Below, in pieces: positions 18,885 through 29,149 of a stretch of 64,000 nucleotides of DNA. A model generated the notes under the pieces. The model worked only from the letters and a program-made list of their open reading frames with translations, searched no databases and was not told the DNA's origin. Positions within the stretch are counted from its first letter, which is position 1; each line of letters starts with the position of its first letter. A program made the position numbers and the translations under genes. The stretch spans positions 1,922,001 through 1,986,000 of the forward strand of contig NZ_CP047204.1 of NCBI RefSeq assembly GCF_030408735.1, given 5' to 3'. Origin of the DNA: Corynebacterium faecale (GTDB lineage Bacteria > Actinomycetota > Actinomycetes > Mycobacteriales > Mycobacteriaceae).

Positions 18885-19688
18885 TCAGTAGTCCCGCTCG
18901 TAGGATCGGGGCTCGCGGTCGTACTCGCGTTCATAGTCGCGGCCTGCGGTTTCCCGGGAGTCACGGGCATCGCGTGGCTCGCGTGGCTCACGTGCGGGGC
19001 CGGTTGCTCCGGCACCGCGGCGCAGTGCTGTGCGGTCCGCGGAGACACTCCGCAGGGTGGTGGACAGGGAGGTCTCGAACTCGGCAAGTTTGGAATCGAC
19101 GTACTCGTCACATTCATTGCGCAGCTTGTTGGAATCGGCGTGGGCGCCATCGACAATCCGGTGGGCTTCCTCATTCGCGCGGCGGACCACTTCCGCTTCA
19201 CTGATCAGCCGCTCCTGCTCAGCCTGCCCCTCGGCGACGGCACGGCGATAGGAATCATTGCCGGAAGCGACAAGGCGATCACATTCTGCCTGGGCACGTT
19301 CGGTGAGTGCATCCGCCTCACGTCGTGCATCGGTGACGGTGCGATCAGCGGTGTCATTGGCTTTCGCCACCACGGAATTGGCGTGGTTGGTGGCATCCTC
19401 GACCATGGCATCCGACTCATCGGTGGCCCGCTGGAGCAGATCCCGGGATTCTATCTCGGCATCCTCGAGGATCGCGCGCGCACGTTCTTCCGCCTCACGG
19501 ATCAGGCCGTCACGATGATCGAGTACATCCTGAGCGTCATCGAGTTCGGTGGGCAGTGCGTCACGCAGGTCATCCAAGAGTACGAGCATGTCCTGGCGTG
19601 GAACCACGCAGTTGGAGGTCATGGGGACGCCATAGGCGCGCTCGACGTTATGGACTAGTGCATCAAGTGCCTCGAAGACTTTGTACAT
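18885..19688 (-). CDS. sepIVA: DivIVA-like coiled-coil cell-division protein (SepIVA / Rv2927c type)
   Basis: A 267-residue protein beginning MYKVFEALDALVHNVERAYG, a DivIVA-like N-terminal module. Residues 50-210 are an unbroken Ala/Glu/Arg-rich coiled coil, and the tail is Arg/Asp/Glu/Tyr-rich. The mycobacterial counterpart, SepIVA, is essential for septum and envelope assembly at the cell tip and division site. The assignment rests on gene order (sepIVA-DUF177-rnc-mutM as in Rv2927c-Rv2924c), N-terminal pattern and length. The charged repetitive tail (PREPRDARDSRE type) is longer than expected and may be disordered. The 152-bp spacer before the DUF177 gene shows no clear terminator. Confidence 0.8.
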   Translation of the reverse strand: MYKVFEALDALVHNVERAYGVPMTSNCVVPRQDMLVLLDDLRDALPTELDDAQDVLDHRDGLIREAEERARAILEDAEIESRDLLQRATDESDAMVEDATNHANSVVAKANDTADRTVTDARREADALTERAQAECDRLVASGNDSYRRAVAEGQAEQERLISEAEVVRRANEEAHRIVDGAHADSNKLRNECDEYVDSKLAEFETSLSTTLRSVSADRTALRRGAGATGPAREPREPRDARDSRETAGRDYEREYDREPRSYERDY

Positions 19689-19853
19689 GGCTTTAACACT
19701 ACCCAGAATCCCGGGGCCCGTGCGTGCCCAACGCCGATCAGTGGCTGTGAATGCACCAATATTCCTGAAGGTTTCCTGCCAGCTGGGTCCGTGTCCACCC
19801 CACCGGCTAACCTGATCGGGGCAAGCTCTTCTTTGTGAAAGGATGTGCGCATT

Positions 19854-21488
19854 GTGCGTTCACTTCTGAGGGACTTCCCCCGGGTCGGCTGGATACTCAC
19901 CGCCCTGATCACGATCCGCACCGCAGTGATGGCGTTGATGATTCTGGGGTTCGGTGGTGTCATTGACGCACAGCTAAACGATTCTCCCGCTGGTGGCGTC
20001 CTCGCTCTGACCAGCATCTCCGCTCTGCTGGCAGGTGCCCTCCTGAGTGTGGAAAACATCCTGCCGGGGAGGCTCCGTGCGCGACAGGAGGCGCAGTGGC
20101 GGGAGCGTCTGGCTCGGGCCAGCCTGTCGCTGGGTCCGGATACATCACGCGATGATGCCCAGGTGATCACCGAAGCCACCGATGCCACCGCCAAGGCGTC
20201 CACGTATACGGTGCTCTTCCTCGGCCCCTACTTCGCTGCCCTGATCGCACCGATGGTGGTGCTGCTGGTCTTGGGCGGGGCCGTGTCGTGGCCGATCGCC
20301 GCCGCGTTGTCCGTGGGCATGCTCATCATCCCGGTGATCCTGGGCTGGGCCACTCGCACGCTGCGTGGTGCAGGGGCCGGGTACGGCAGGGCTTCCGGCC
20401 AGTTGGCCGGTGTGTTCCTGGAATCGGTGCGCACGTTGGGCACCACCATGATCCTCAATGCCACCGGTGACCGACGCGCCCGGATTCGCACGATGGCCGA
20501 ACGCATGCGTGCCCAGGTCATGGGTCTGCTGTATCGCAACCAGTTGATGATCCTGGTCACCGATGGTGCTTTCGGGCTCGCCACCACTGCGGTAGCTGCC
20601 GTCATGGCTCTCTACGGCCTTGGTACCGGCACGCTCGGCATCGGTGAGGCCATCTCCGTGGTGTTGCTGGCTCGCCTCCTCATCGATCCGGTCAACCGCA
20701 TGGGTCGGACGTTCTACACCGGCGCTGCGGGGAAGGCTTCTCTCGCCACCATTCGCTCCGCGTTGAACAATCCGGTTGTTGCTCCCACGGGTAACCCGGA
20801 GGGTGTACTCCGAGACGGCGCAGTCGACGTAGAAAACCTCACCGTCACGCGCGGTGGTCACACCGTGATCGACGATGTCTCCTTTGGCCTTCCCCAGGGC
20901 GCCCACCTGGCTATCGTCGGCCCCAGTGGAGCCGGCAAGTCCTCACTGGCCCTGGCGCTGGCCGGTCTCCAGGGATCCACCGGACGCATCCGCATCGGAG
21001 GCACCGTCTGCACCGCCGGTGATCTGCGCAGTTCAGTGGCCTTTGTCCCGCAGTCTGCGACGTTGTTCTCGGGCACGCTCGCCAGCAATCTGGACCTGGC
21101 TGGTCGGGGTGTGGATGCCACCCGCACAGGACAGATCCTGGAACATGCACACCTGCCGATGGACCTGAAGATCGGTGAAACCGGACGCGGAGTCTCCGGT
21201 GGTCAGGCGGCACGCATCTCCGTGGCCCGCGGCCTGGTCAAGGGGGCAAGCCTGATTGTCCTGGATGAGGCGACCGCCAATCTGGATACCGACAACGCCG
21301 CATTATTGCGGTCAACCGCACGGAGCACCGGCATCTCCCTGATCGAAATCACCCACCGACCAGCAGAGGCACTCGACGCCGATCTGGTGATGGTTCTGGA
21401 CAACGGCGGGGTCAAGGCATTCGGCCCGCCCGCGGATGTGGCTGCTCAGGGCGGCTTCTTCACCCGAATCCTGGAGGAGGAACAATGA
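19854..21488 (+). CDS. ABC exporter half-transporter, CydCD-like (first subunit)
   Basis: A 544-residue fused membrane/ATPase protein. Six hydrophobic helices occupy residues about 10-290. The nucleotide-binding domain has GPSGAGKSS (Walker A), GVSGGQAARISVARGL (signature), LIVLDEATANLD (Walker B) and a switch His in EITHRP. GTG 19854 is preferred to GTG 19845 because the AAAGGA site ends at 19842, which leaves good spacing only for the later codon. It overlaps the next gene by four bases (ATGA), so the two make a heterodimer. CydCD-type exporters move glutathione/cysteine or haem-related molecules; that role is not proven by the sequence, and a drug or peptide exporter is equally possible. 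Confidence 0.88.
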   Translation: MRSLLRDFPRVGWILTALITIRTAVMALMILGFGGVIDAQLNDSPAGGVLALTSISALLAGALLSVENILPGRLRARQEAQWRERLARASLSLGPDTSRDDAQVITEATDATAKASTYTVLFLGPYFAALIAPMVVLLVLGGAVSWPIAAALSVGMLIIPVILGWATRTLRGAGAGYGRASGQLAGVFLESVRTLGTTMILNATGDRRARIRTMAERMRAQVMGLLYRNQLMILVTDGAFGLATTAVAAVMALYGLGTGTLGIGEAISVVLLARLLIDPVNRMGRTFYTGAAGKASLATIRSALNNPVVAPTGNPEGVLRDGAVDVENLTVTRGGHTVIDDVSFGLPQGAHLAIVGPSGAGKSSLALALAGLQGSTGRIRIGGTVCTAGDLRSSVAFVPQSATLFSGTLASNLDLAGRGVDATRTGQILEHAHLPMDLKIGETGRGVSGGQAARISVARGLVKGASLIVLDEATANLDTDNAALLRSTARSTGISLIEITHRPAEALDADLVMVLDNGGVKAFGPPADVAAQGGFFTRILEEEQ

Positions 21489-23011
21489 TCAACAGACTGC
21501 TCCGAACCGCCATTCCTGTACGAAGCACGCTCATCGCATCCGCGATGTTGCGTTTGCTCAGCCAGCTGGGGACCGCAGGTCTCATTCTCGTACCCGCCTG
21601 GGTGTTTGCCACTGACGCAGAGATCTCCCTGCTGGCACTCGGGGCCATCATGTCCATCCTGGCGCTTCTCGCGGCAGTGAGCCGCTGGGGCGAGCAGGTA
21701 TGCGGCCACCGAGCCGCGTTCACTCTGCTTGCCCGCATGCGCGTCGAGCTTTACGACGCCCTGGTCCGTCAAGGTACCCCACGCGTCAGGTCAGGTAGCG
21801 GTGCCGTTCTAGCTGTGGCCACCCGGGACATCAATGCGATCGAGGTGTTCTTCGCCCACACGATCGGCCCCGCGGTCACGGCGGCGATACTGAGCGTCAT
21901 GGCCACGGTGACCCTGTTTCTCCTGGATCCCATGGCCGGCCTCATCGGATGCGTGGGCATCATCATCGGGTGGGTGATCCCGGTTGCCGGGCGGGCTCCA
22001 TCGGGGCCGGGAGAAGCCTCTTTGCGCAGTTCAATCTCACAGCATCTGTCCGAGGATGCCGCGGGCCGCCTGGAGATCCGCTCACACCGTGCGGAAGACA
22101 ACCGGCTGCGGCAGTTGACCTCGCTCGAAAAAGGGTTGGATCAGGCGGTCACAGCGCAGGGGGTGCGGGTGGGCATCCGACAGGGAGTGGCCCTGGTGTG
22201 GCCGTGGATCACGGCAACACTCATCCTGGTGGCCACCGCTGATGTCGTGGCGGCGATCCTGGTTCTCGCCGTGGCACCGGCACTGGATGCCGTGGAGGGT
22301 TTCGCCAGGACCCTTCCCACCGCGCTGGGCAGTGCACAGCGTTTCTACGCGATCCTCGACGCTCCGGTGACCATCCCGGATACTCCCACACCCGTGGCAC
22401 TCCCCGATGGCCCACTCGACATCGTCTGGGACAACGTAACCCTCGGATTCGGGCAACCGCTGCTGGAGAAGTTCACCACCACCGTGGCCGCAGGAGAACA
22501 CGTTGGACTGGTGGGACCGAGTGGCCGCGGTAAATCCACCCTGGCCAGCACCCTGGTCCGTCTCCTCGACGTGGACGATGGGCAGGTCCTCCTCGGAGGA
22601 GTCGAGGTCAGGGACGTCTCCCTGGAACAGCTGCGAGACGCGGTCTGTTTCGTGGAGCAGACCTCCACGCTGTTCCGTGGCACGGTGTTGGACAATCTCC
22701 GGGTGGGTAATACCTCGCTCACCGAGGATGAGGCCATGCGGGCCATGAGGGCGGCCTCCATCGGCGATGTGGGACTGGATACCGATTCGGTAGCACTGTC
22801 CGGCGGACAACGTCAGCGTGTGTGCCTCGCCCGTGCACTGGCGCGACGCCCGCGCGTCCTGATCCTGGATGAGGCCACCAGCCACCAGGATGCCCTCAAC
22901 CAGGCCGAACTATCCAAAACGCTGTCTGCATTGGAAGATACCACCGTGATCATCATTGCCCATCGCCGAGCTGCGCTGGCTGGAGTGGATCGCGTGATCG
23001 AATTGGCCTGA
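21485..23011 (+). CDS. ABC exporter half-transporter, CydCD-like (second subunit)
   Basis: A 508-residue partner of the preceding gene. Membrane helices lie in residues about 15-275. The ATPase domain has GPSGRGKST (Walker A), LSGGQRQRVCLARAL (signature) and RVLILDEATSHQD (Walker B), and ends with a switch His in IIIAHRRAAL. Its start overlaps the first subunit's stop, a sign of coupled translation. A strong bidirectional hairpin separates it from convergent gdhA. Confidence 0.88.
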   Translation: MINRLLRTAIPVRSTLIASAMLRLLSQLGTAGLILVPAWVFATDAEISLLALGAIMSILALLAAVSRWGEQVCGHRAAFTLLARMRVELYDALVRQGTPRVRSGSGAVLAVATRDINAIEVFFAHTIGPAVTAAILSVMATVTLFLLDPMAGLIGCVGIIIGWVIPVAGRAPSGPGEASLRSSISQHLSEDAAGRLEIRSHRAEDNRLRQLTSLEKGLDQAVTAQGVRVGIRQGVALVWPWITATLILVATADVVAAILVLAVAPALDAVEGFARTLPTALGSAQRFYAILDAPVTIPDTPTPVALPDGPLDIVWDNVTLGFGQPLLEKFTTTVAAGEHVGLVGPSGRGKSTLASTLVRLLDVDDGQVLLGGVEVRDVSLEQLRDAVCFVEQTSTLFRGTVLDNLRVGNTSLTEDEAMRAMRAASIGDVGLDTDSVALSGGQRQRVCLARALARRPRVLILDEATSHQDALNQAELSKTLSALEDTTVIIIAHRRAALAGVDRVIELA

Positions 23012-23031
23012 GACCTGCAAGCACGAAAAAC

Positions 23032-23072
23032 CCAACAGCGCCGCTTCCCCACTGGGGAGGCGGCGCTGTTGG
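23032..23072. terminator. Bidirectional terminator between the ABC exporter and gdhA
   Basis: A 19-bp stem (23032-23050 with 23054-23072, one G-T pair) has a 3-nt loop. On the minus strand, after gdhA, it is followed by GTTTTTCG, a good T-tract. On the plus strand it follows the ABC gene by 20 bp but lacks a T-run there, so it acts mainly for gdhA. Confidence 0.93.
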
Positions 23073-23090
23073 TCAGGAAGGTGTGGGTTC

Positions 23091-24531
<1,441 letters not shown>

Positions 24532-24535
24532 TTTT

Positions 24536-24908
24536 AAACCACGGAGGGCTAAAAGAGCAACTCCCTGCCATGAGAGTTGGCTCACAGATGCCCAAGTGGC
24601 AGGTCAGTCCTCACGTCTAATTATGTCAGCCTGATGACGATATGACCACAAAGGCAATAAAATTACAGTACCCGAGAAACCCCGCCCCTTCGCCTCTCGA
24701 CATCCATGGGAAATAAGTAAACCCGTCAACTTTCCCCTCTCGGCATATGAAACCTCTTCCCCCACTGGTTCTAATACCACTGACATCGCCTGATCACACC
24801 ACACTTGTATAACCGCCACCCCGGGGAGCACCGCGTGTGCGGAGCTGATTGCCTGAGACGATAGGGTTTGTAGGAAACCGCCGTTTGAGATGAAAGGCAC
24901 ACCACTTC
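24536..24908. other. Intergenic region between divergent gdhA and glycerate kinase
   Basis: This 373-bp stretch is AT-richer than its surroundings and lies between two divergent genes. It should hold the distal gdhA control region and the glycerate kinase promoter. An AAAGG site precedes the kinase start by 13 bp. Short open frames here have no supported start and look accidental. I see no repeat or RNA structure of note. Confidence 0.5.
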
Positions 24909-26009
24909 ATGACAGCCACTCCCACCATCATCGTCGCACCGGATTCCTTTAAGGGAACGGCAACAGCGGCTGAGGCCAGCACCCATCTGGCTGAAGGCAT
25001 CCGTGAGGTACTCCCCAACGCTGAGATCATCCTGGCCCCCATGGCCGATGGCGGTGAGGGAACGGCCGCTGTATTCGGTGGTGAAACCATCACGCTCCCC
25101 ACCACCAATGCCGCCGGCCGCCTGACCGAGGCCAGCTACACGCTCGATCAGGAAACCGCCACCGCCTACATCGACGTCGCCGCCGCATCAGGACTGCCAG
25201 CCGTGGCAGACAATCCAGTCCCCACCACGGGCGACACCTATGGCACCGGTGTGCTGATTGCAGATGCGGTGAGCCGCGGCGCCACACGCATCACACTCGG
25301 CCTCGGCGGCACAGCGACCACTGACGGCGGCAGCGGCATCCTCGTGGCCCTCGGCGCGGTTTTACGCAACAGGGAGGGCTACAGCCTGCGCCAAGGTGGA
25401 GTCGACCTGGCCAGTCTGGATAACATCGACACCGCAATGCTCAACATCCCGGCGGGCGCAGCAGAGTGGATCCTGCTCACCGATGTCTCCGCCCCAGCCA
25501 CCGGCCCTGACGGAGCCGCCCGGGTCTTCGCACCACAAAAAGGTGCGACCCCGGATGAGGTGGAGGTGCTCGATGCGGGCCTGACCCACATGTGCGACGT
25601 TCTCGGCGTTGACGGAACCAAGCCTGGGATGGGTGCCGCCGGTGGCATCGCTGTCGGCCTGACGTGGCTGTCCACTCTGCTCCACGGTTCCGATGACCAC
25701 ATTCATGTGCTGCCCGGTGCGCCCCTGATCGCACGTGCCACCGGCCTCGAGGAGATGATTCCCCGCGCTGATCTGGTCATCACCGGTGAGGGCAGACTTG
25801 ATGCCCAGTCCTACACCGGAAAGGTGGTGGGGACCCTCCACGGCCTCGCCCACGCGGCCGGGGTCCCCCTGGCGGTGGCCGCCGGAGAGATCGACGGAGA
25901 CATACCCGTTGGAGTCATTCCCGTCGAATTGGAGAACCACGCTGATGTGTCGATCCAGTTGCGTACCGCAGGACGAAAGATCGCGGAGCAGTTCATCTCC
26001 CGTGGCTGA
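24909..26009 (+). CDS. glxK: Glycerate kinase (GarK/GlxK family)
   Basis: Phosphorylates D-glycerate, feeding it into lower glycolysis. The 366 residues open with IIVAPDSFKGTATAAEA, the family hallmark, and carry APMADGGEGT, GLGGTATTDGGSG (nucleotide-binding) and LVITGEGRLDAQSYTGK near the end. Length fits the family. Monocistronic and divergent from gdhA. The protein ends 12 bp before a convergent small gene, with no clear terminator between them. Confidence 0.93.
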   Translation: MTATPTIIVAPDSFKGTATAAEASTHLAEGIREVLPNAEIILAPMADGGEGTAAVFGGETITLPTTNAAGRLTEASYTLDQETATAYIDVAAASGLPAVADNPVPTTGDTYGTGVLIADAVSRGATRITLGLGGTATTDGGSGILVALGAVLRNREGYSLRQGGVDLASLDNIDTAMLNIPAGAAEWILLTDVSAPATGPDGAARVFAPQKGATPDEVEVLDAGLTHMCDVLGVDGTKPGMGAAGGIAVGLTWLSTLLHGSDDHIHVLPGAPLIARATGLEEMIPRADLVITGEGRLDAQSYTGKVVGTLHGLAHAAGVPLAVAAGEIDGDIPVGVIPVELENHADVSIQLRTAGRKIAEQFISRG

Positions 26010-26021
26010 ATGATCCGCTGA

Positions 26022-26420
26022 TCAGCGGAGGATCTCCACCGTCCATGGGTACTGGGCGGGTACCTCATACAGCAGCTCCTGTTCAAGGAGGAAGGCGTCC
26101 TTGGGCAGGTCAGCAGGTGGGGTCAGGAGGCGGGCGAAGATCATGGTGATCTGGTTGACGGATCCCTTCACACCGTCCACTTCGATGAGATAGCGGTTGA
26201 CTGAAGCCTCCTCGAGCTCCAGATCCTCGTGTTCATCCCGGTAGGTCTGGCGCAACTGTTCCTCCACTTCCCCGGCTACGGGTGCCACTGGATCGTGGAT
26301 GACGAGGCCGGAATCCATCAATCCCTTGGAGATGATGAAGTCCGATACTGCGGTGAATCGCCCCGCGAGATCGATAGATTGGTCATTGGGGACGAGAACA
26401 TCAAATTGAATCTTCGGCAT
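26022..26420 (-). CDS. Conserved-type small protein of unknown function (132 aa)
   Basis: I do not recognise the family. The 132 residues form one soluble domain with alternating strands and helices; no metal, nucleotide or membrane motif is visible. It begins MPKIQFDVLVPNDQSIDLAGRF. Codon use resembles the neighbours, so I take it as a real gene. It is divergent from the GalT-like gene, only 30 bp apart, and convergent with glycerate kinase. Both nearby spacers are too short for long control regions. Confidence 0.75.
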   Translation of the reverse strand: MPKIQFDVLVPNDQSIDLAGRFTAVSDFIISKGLMDSGLVIHDPVAPVAGEVEEQLRQTYRDEHEDLELEEASVNRYLIEVDGVKGSVNQITMIFARLLTPPADLPKDAFLLEQELLYEVPAQYPWTVEILR

Positions 26421-26450
26421 GACATCACACTAGCCAATAACCTGTTAGTC

Positions 26451-27785
26451 ATGAACAGCCCATTCAGCACCCAACCCACCCCCATCCGCACCATGGCGGA
26501 TGGAACCATCAAGCAGGTTCACCCCTTCACCGGCACGGAGGTGTGGACGGTGCCGGGACGGGGTAACCGGCCGCTGTCACATTCCGCTTCCAACCCGGTT
26601 GCGCTGACCGCAGACGATCACACCACCTATTGCGCCTTCTGCGCTGATAAACAGCTGTCCACTCCCCCGGAGAAAACCCGCATGGTCAAGGACAGCAACG
26701 GCGGATTCACCATCCTGCCCGGGGTCCTGCCGGGCGATCTGCACAGCACGACAGCAGAGTTCCGACGGGTGCCCAACCTGTTCGAGATCGTCACCTATGA
26801 ATATTGGAACAAGAACTTCGGATTCGAGATGGATCCGGATACAGCCATGCGGATGGCCACCTACCTCGCCGATCCTGAAGGGCGTGATCACGTCCTGGCC
26901 ATTATCCGTACCCGCATGAATGCCGCCGGTGAGGACCCGACCGTGCTCACCGAAGCGGAGCTCCTGGGGAAGGCCCCGGGCTATTTCTCCGGCGGGCACG
27001 ATGTGATCGTGGCCAGGCGCCATTTCACCGAAGACGCCACTGACAGCTCCCAGCTGGCGTCGTCTGGCACGCTCACGGCAGAGGAGCATGAGGCGTTCAT
27101 CCGGTTCACGGTCGACGGGATCCGCGCCCTCTACGCCAGCAACCGCTATGCGCCCTATGTGGTGGTGTTCCAGAACTGGTTGAAACCAGCAGGTGCGTCC
27201 TTCGACCACCTCCACAAGCAGCTCGTTGCTATTGATGAACGCGGACACCAGAATGAGGTGGAGCTGGCTCACCTGCGTCGCAATCCCAATATGTACAACG
27301 AGTGGGCAGTGGATTACGCCGGTTATCACAACCTCATCATCGCTGAGAATGACCATGCCGTGGCGTTCGCCGGGTTCGGGCACCGCTACCCCACCCTGGA
27401 GATCTACTCCAAGTCCCCCACCTCTGAACCGTGGTTGCAGTCCAGGGAGGAGATTCGCGGCATGAGTGATCTCATCCATGCCTGTCATGCCGCCACCGGC
27501 CCCGATGTTCCCTGTAATGAGGAGTGGCAGCACAAACCGATCGATGTGGATATGCCGATGCCCTGGCGCGTGATGATCAAGTGGCGTGTCTCCACTCTCG
27601 CCGGGTTCGAGGGCGGCACCAAGATCTACCTCAATACCCTCTCACCTCAGAATGTCCGGGATCGTGTGGTGAAGGAGTTGTACCGTCTGCGGGACGAAGG
27701 TGCCATCGATGCTGATATGAAGATCGCCACCGAATGCTCCGTGGAACGAAACAGTCTGAAGTACAATCCACTGCTGCAGAACTAG
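26451..27785 (+). CDS. GalT/HIT-superfamily-like protein (DUF4921 type)
   Basis: A 444-residue protein resembling galactose-1-phosphate uridylyltransferases. It has a zinc-type CxxC in YCAFCADKQ near residue 65 and, in the middle, FDHLHKQ, a variant of the family's catalytic His-x-His-x-Gln (HPHxQ in GalT, here HLHKQ). The start is ATG 26451; a much longer open frame upstream runs antisense through the neighbouring gene and is not coding. In this group the physiological substrate is not known; the HxHxQ motif implies nucleotidyl or phosphoryl transfer. No galK or galE lies nearby, so a Leloir-pathway role is doubtful. Confidence 0.8.
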   Translation: MNSPFSTQPTPIRTMADGTIKQVHPFTGTEVWTVPGRGNRPLSHSASNPVALTADDHTTYCAFCADKQLSTPPEKTRMVKDSNGGFTILPGVLPGDLHSTTAEFRRVPNLFEIVTYEYWNKNFGFEMDPDTAMRMATYLADPEGRDHVLAIIRTRMNAAGEDPTVLTEAELLGKAPGYFSGGHDVIVARRHFTEDATDSSQLASSGTLTAEEHEAFIRFTVDGIRALYASNRYAPYVVVFQNWLKPAGASFDHLHKQLVAIDERGHQNEVELAHLRRNPNMYNEWAVDYAGYHNLIIAENDHAVAFAGFGHRYPTLEIYSKSPTSEPWLQSREEIRGMSDLIHACHAATGPDVPCNEEWQHKPIDVDMPMPWRVMIKWRVSTLAGFEGGTKIYLNTLSPQNVRDRVVKELYRLRDEGAIDADMKIATECSVERNSLKYNPLLQN

Positions 27786-27817
27786 GACCACCCACCGACC
27801 TATCGGTGCGATTGCCC

Positions 27818-27823
27818 TACTAT
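27818..27823 (+). promoter_or_regulatory. Possible -10 element giving a leaderless amidohydrolase mRNA
   Basis: TACTAT fits the corynebacterial -10 pattern and ends seven bases before ATG 27831, so transcription could start at the first base of the coding sequence. No Shine-Dalgarno site precedes this ATG, which is consistent with a leaderless message, a common arrangement in Corynebacterium. The -35 region is not recognisable. Confidence 0.45.
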
Positions 27824-27830
27824 CAGCTGT

Positions 27831-29111
27831 ATGAGTTATATCTCCGATCTGTTGCGCAACCATGGTGTCGATCTGTCCTGGCAGGAGGCTGTCTACCAGG
27901 ACCTGCATGAGCACCCGGAGCTCTCCGGATTCGAGATGGAGACATCCCGCACCATCCTCACCCAGTTGAAGCGATTTGATTGTGAGATCATCTCACCGCT
28001 GGGTGGTTATGGTGTGGTGGCGATCTTCCGCAACGGTGATCATGAGAACCACCCGGTCGCGTTGATGCGCGCGGATTTTGACGGCCTGCCGGTCAAGGAG
28101 ACCACCGGCCTGCCCTGGGCATCAACGCGGGTGCGTCCCCTCAACGGCAACAACGTGCCGGTCATGCACGCATGCGGCCATGATATGCACACCACGGCCC
28201 TGCTCGGGGCCTGTGCGCTTCTCGACGAACGACGTGACGCCTGGGAGGGCACTTTCATCGCCTTGTTCCAACCGTCGGAGGAAAACGCCCGTGGTGCCAA
28301 TGCCATGGTTGCCGACGGCCTGGTGGACAAGATCCCACGTCCTGATGTGTGTTTCGGCCAGCATGTGGTGCCCGGCCCCGCCGGTGCTGTGATGAGCATG
28401 CCCGGCGCGGCACTCGCAGCCTGTGATTCCATTGACATCCGTATCCAGGGGCGTAGTGCACACGGATCCATGCCCCACAACTCCATTGACCCGACGTATG
28501 TCGCAGCCATGATCGTGGTCCGCCTCCAGGGCATCGTGGGCAGGGAGGTATCTCCAGAGGACTTCGCCGTGGTCTCCGTGGGCACCCTGCAGTCCGGAAA
28601 CTCCAACAACACCATCCCGAGTGAGGCCCGGCTGGTGCTCAATTGTCGTTTCTATAATGACACGGTCAAGAAGAAGGTGTACCGCGCCATTGAGCGGGTG
28701 GTGCGGGGCGAGTGCCTGGCTTCCGGAATCGAGCACGAACCGGTCATTGAATACTTCGCCCACGGTGAGTTGACCGACAATGATGTTGAAGTGTTCGCCC
28801 GCGTCCGCCCCACCTTTGATGAGGTGTTCGGTCCTGCTTCCTTCACCGGTGACCGGTGGACGGCCTCGGAGGATTTCCCGAATATCCCGATGGCGCTGAA
28901 CAGTCCGTATCTGTACTGGACCATCGGGGCCACCCCCGCTGGGGATTGGGCGCGGGCCGTTGCAGCCGACCGTGTTGCCCAGGATGTCCCTGCCAATCAC
29001 ATGGGTGACTTCGTGCCGGATTTCGAACCCACGGTTTCCGCTGCCACCACTGCGGCCGCGGCAGCGGTTCTGACTTATCTGGGTGCTACGAAAAGAAGCG
29101 GTCCGCAGTAA
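27831..29111 (+). CDS. M20-family amidohydrolase (hippurate/N-acyl-amino-acid hydrolase type)
   Basis: A 426-residue zinc peptidase-like amidohydrolase. It has HACGHDMHT (metal ligands), QPSEEN, FGQHVVPG and the late catalytic-domain pattern TASEDF. The lid domain begins near DSIDIRIQGRSAHGSMP. Members cleave N-acyl amino acids or related amides; the substrate cannot be told here. It follows the GalT-like gene by 45 bp but likely has its own promoter. The 3' end overlaps a hairpin that serves as glgP terminator on the other strand. Confidence 0.92.
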   Translation: MSYISDLLRNHGVDLSWQEAVYQDLHEHPELSGFEMETSRTILTQLKRFDCEIISPLGGYGVVAIFRNGDHENHPVALMRADFDGLPVKETTGLPWASTRVRPLNGNNVPVMHACGHDMHTTALLGACALLDERRDAWEGTFIALFQPSEENARGANAMVADGLVDKIPRPDVCFGQHVVPGPAGAVMSMPGAALAACDSIDIRIQGRSAHGSMPHNSIDPTYVAAMIVVRLQGIVGREVSPEDFAVVSVGTLQSGNSNNTIPSEARLVLNCRFYNDTVKKKVYRAIERVVRGECLASGIEHEPVIEYFAHGELTDNDVEVFARVRPTFDEVFGPASFTGDRWTASEDFPNIPMALNSPYLYWTIGATPAGDWARAVAADRVAQDVPANHMGDFVPDFEPTVSAATTAAAAAVLTYLGATKRSGPQ

Positions 29112-29125
29112 CTGCGAACCGCTTC
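29095..29125 (-). terminator. Terminator of glgP, lying inside the 3' end of the amidohydrolase gene
   Basis: An 8-bp stem (29095-29102 with 29118-29125), a C-A mismatch and a further 5-bp stem enclose a TAA loop that is also the amidohydrolase stop codon. On the minus strand it is followed by TTTTCG, 25 bp after the glgP stop. On the plus strand CCCCCT follows, so termination is mainly for glgP. Confidence 0.75.
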
Positions 29126-29149
29126 CCCCTCTACCGTGAACCGCGTGGG

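Noticed and set aside
19854..23011. Naming the ABC exporter pair cydC/cydD
   Set aside because: Architecture fits, but no cydAB genes are nearby and many heterodimeric exporters share these motifs.
26014..26029. Perfect 16-bp palindrome between glycerate kinase and the small convergent gene
   Set aside because: It has no loop or T-run and includes the stop codon of the minus-strand gene; not convincing as terminator, and no reason to think it is an operator at gene ends.
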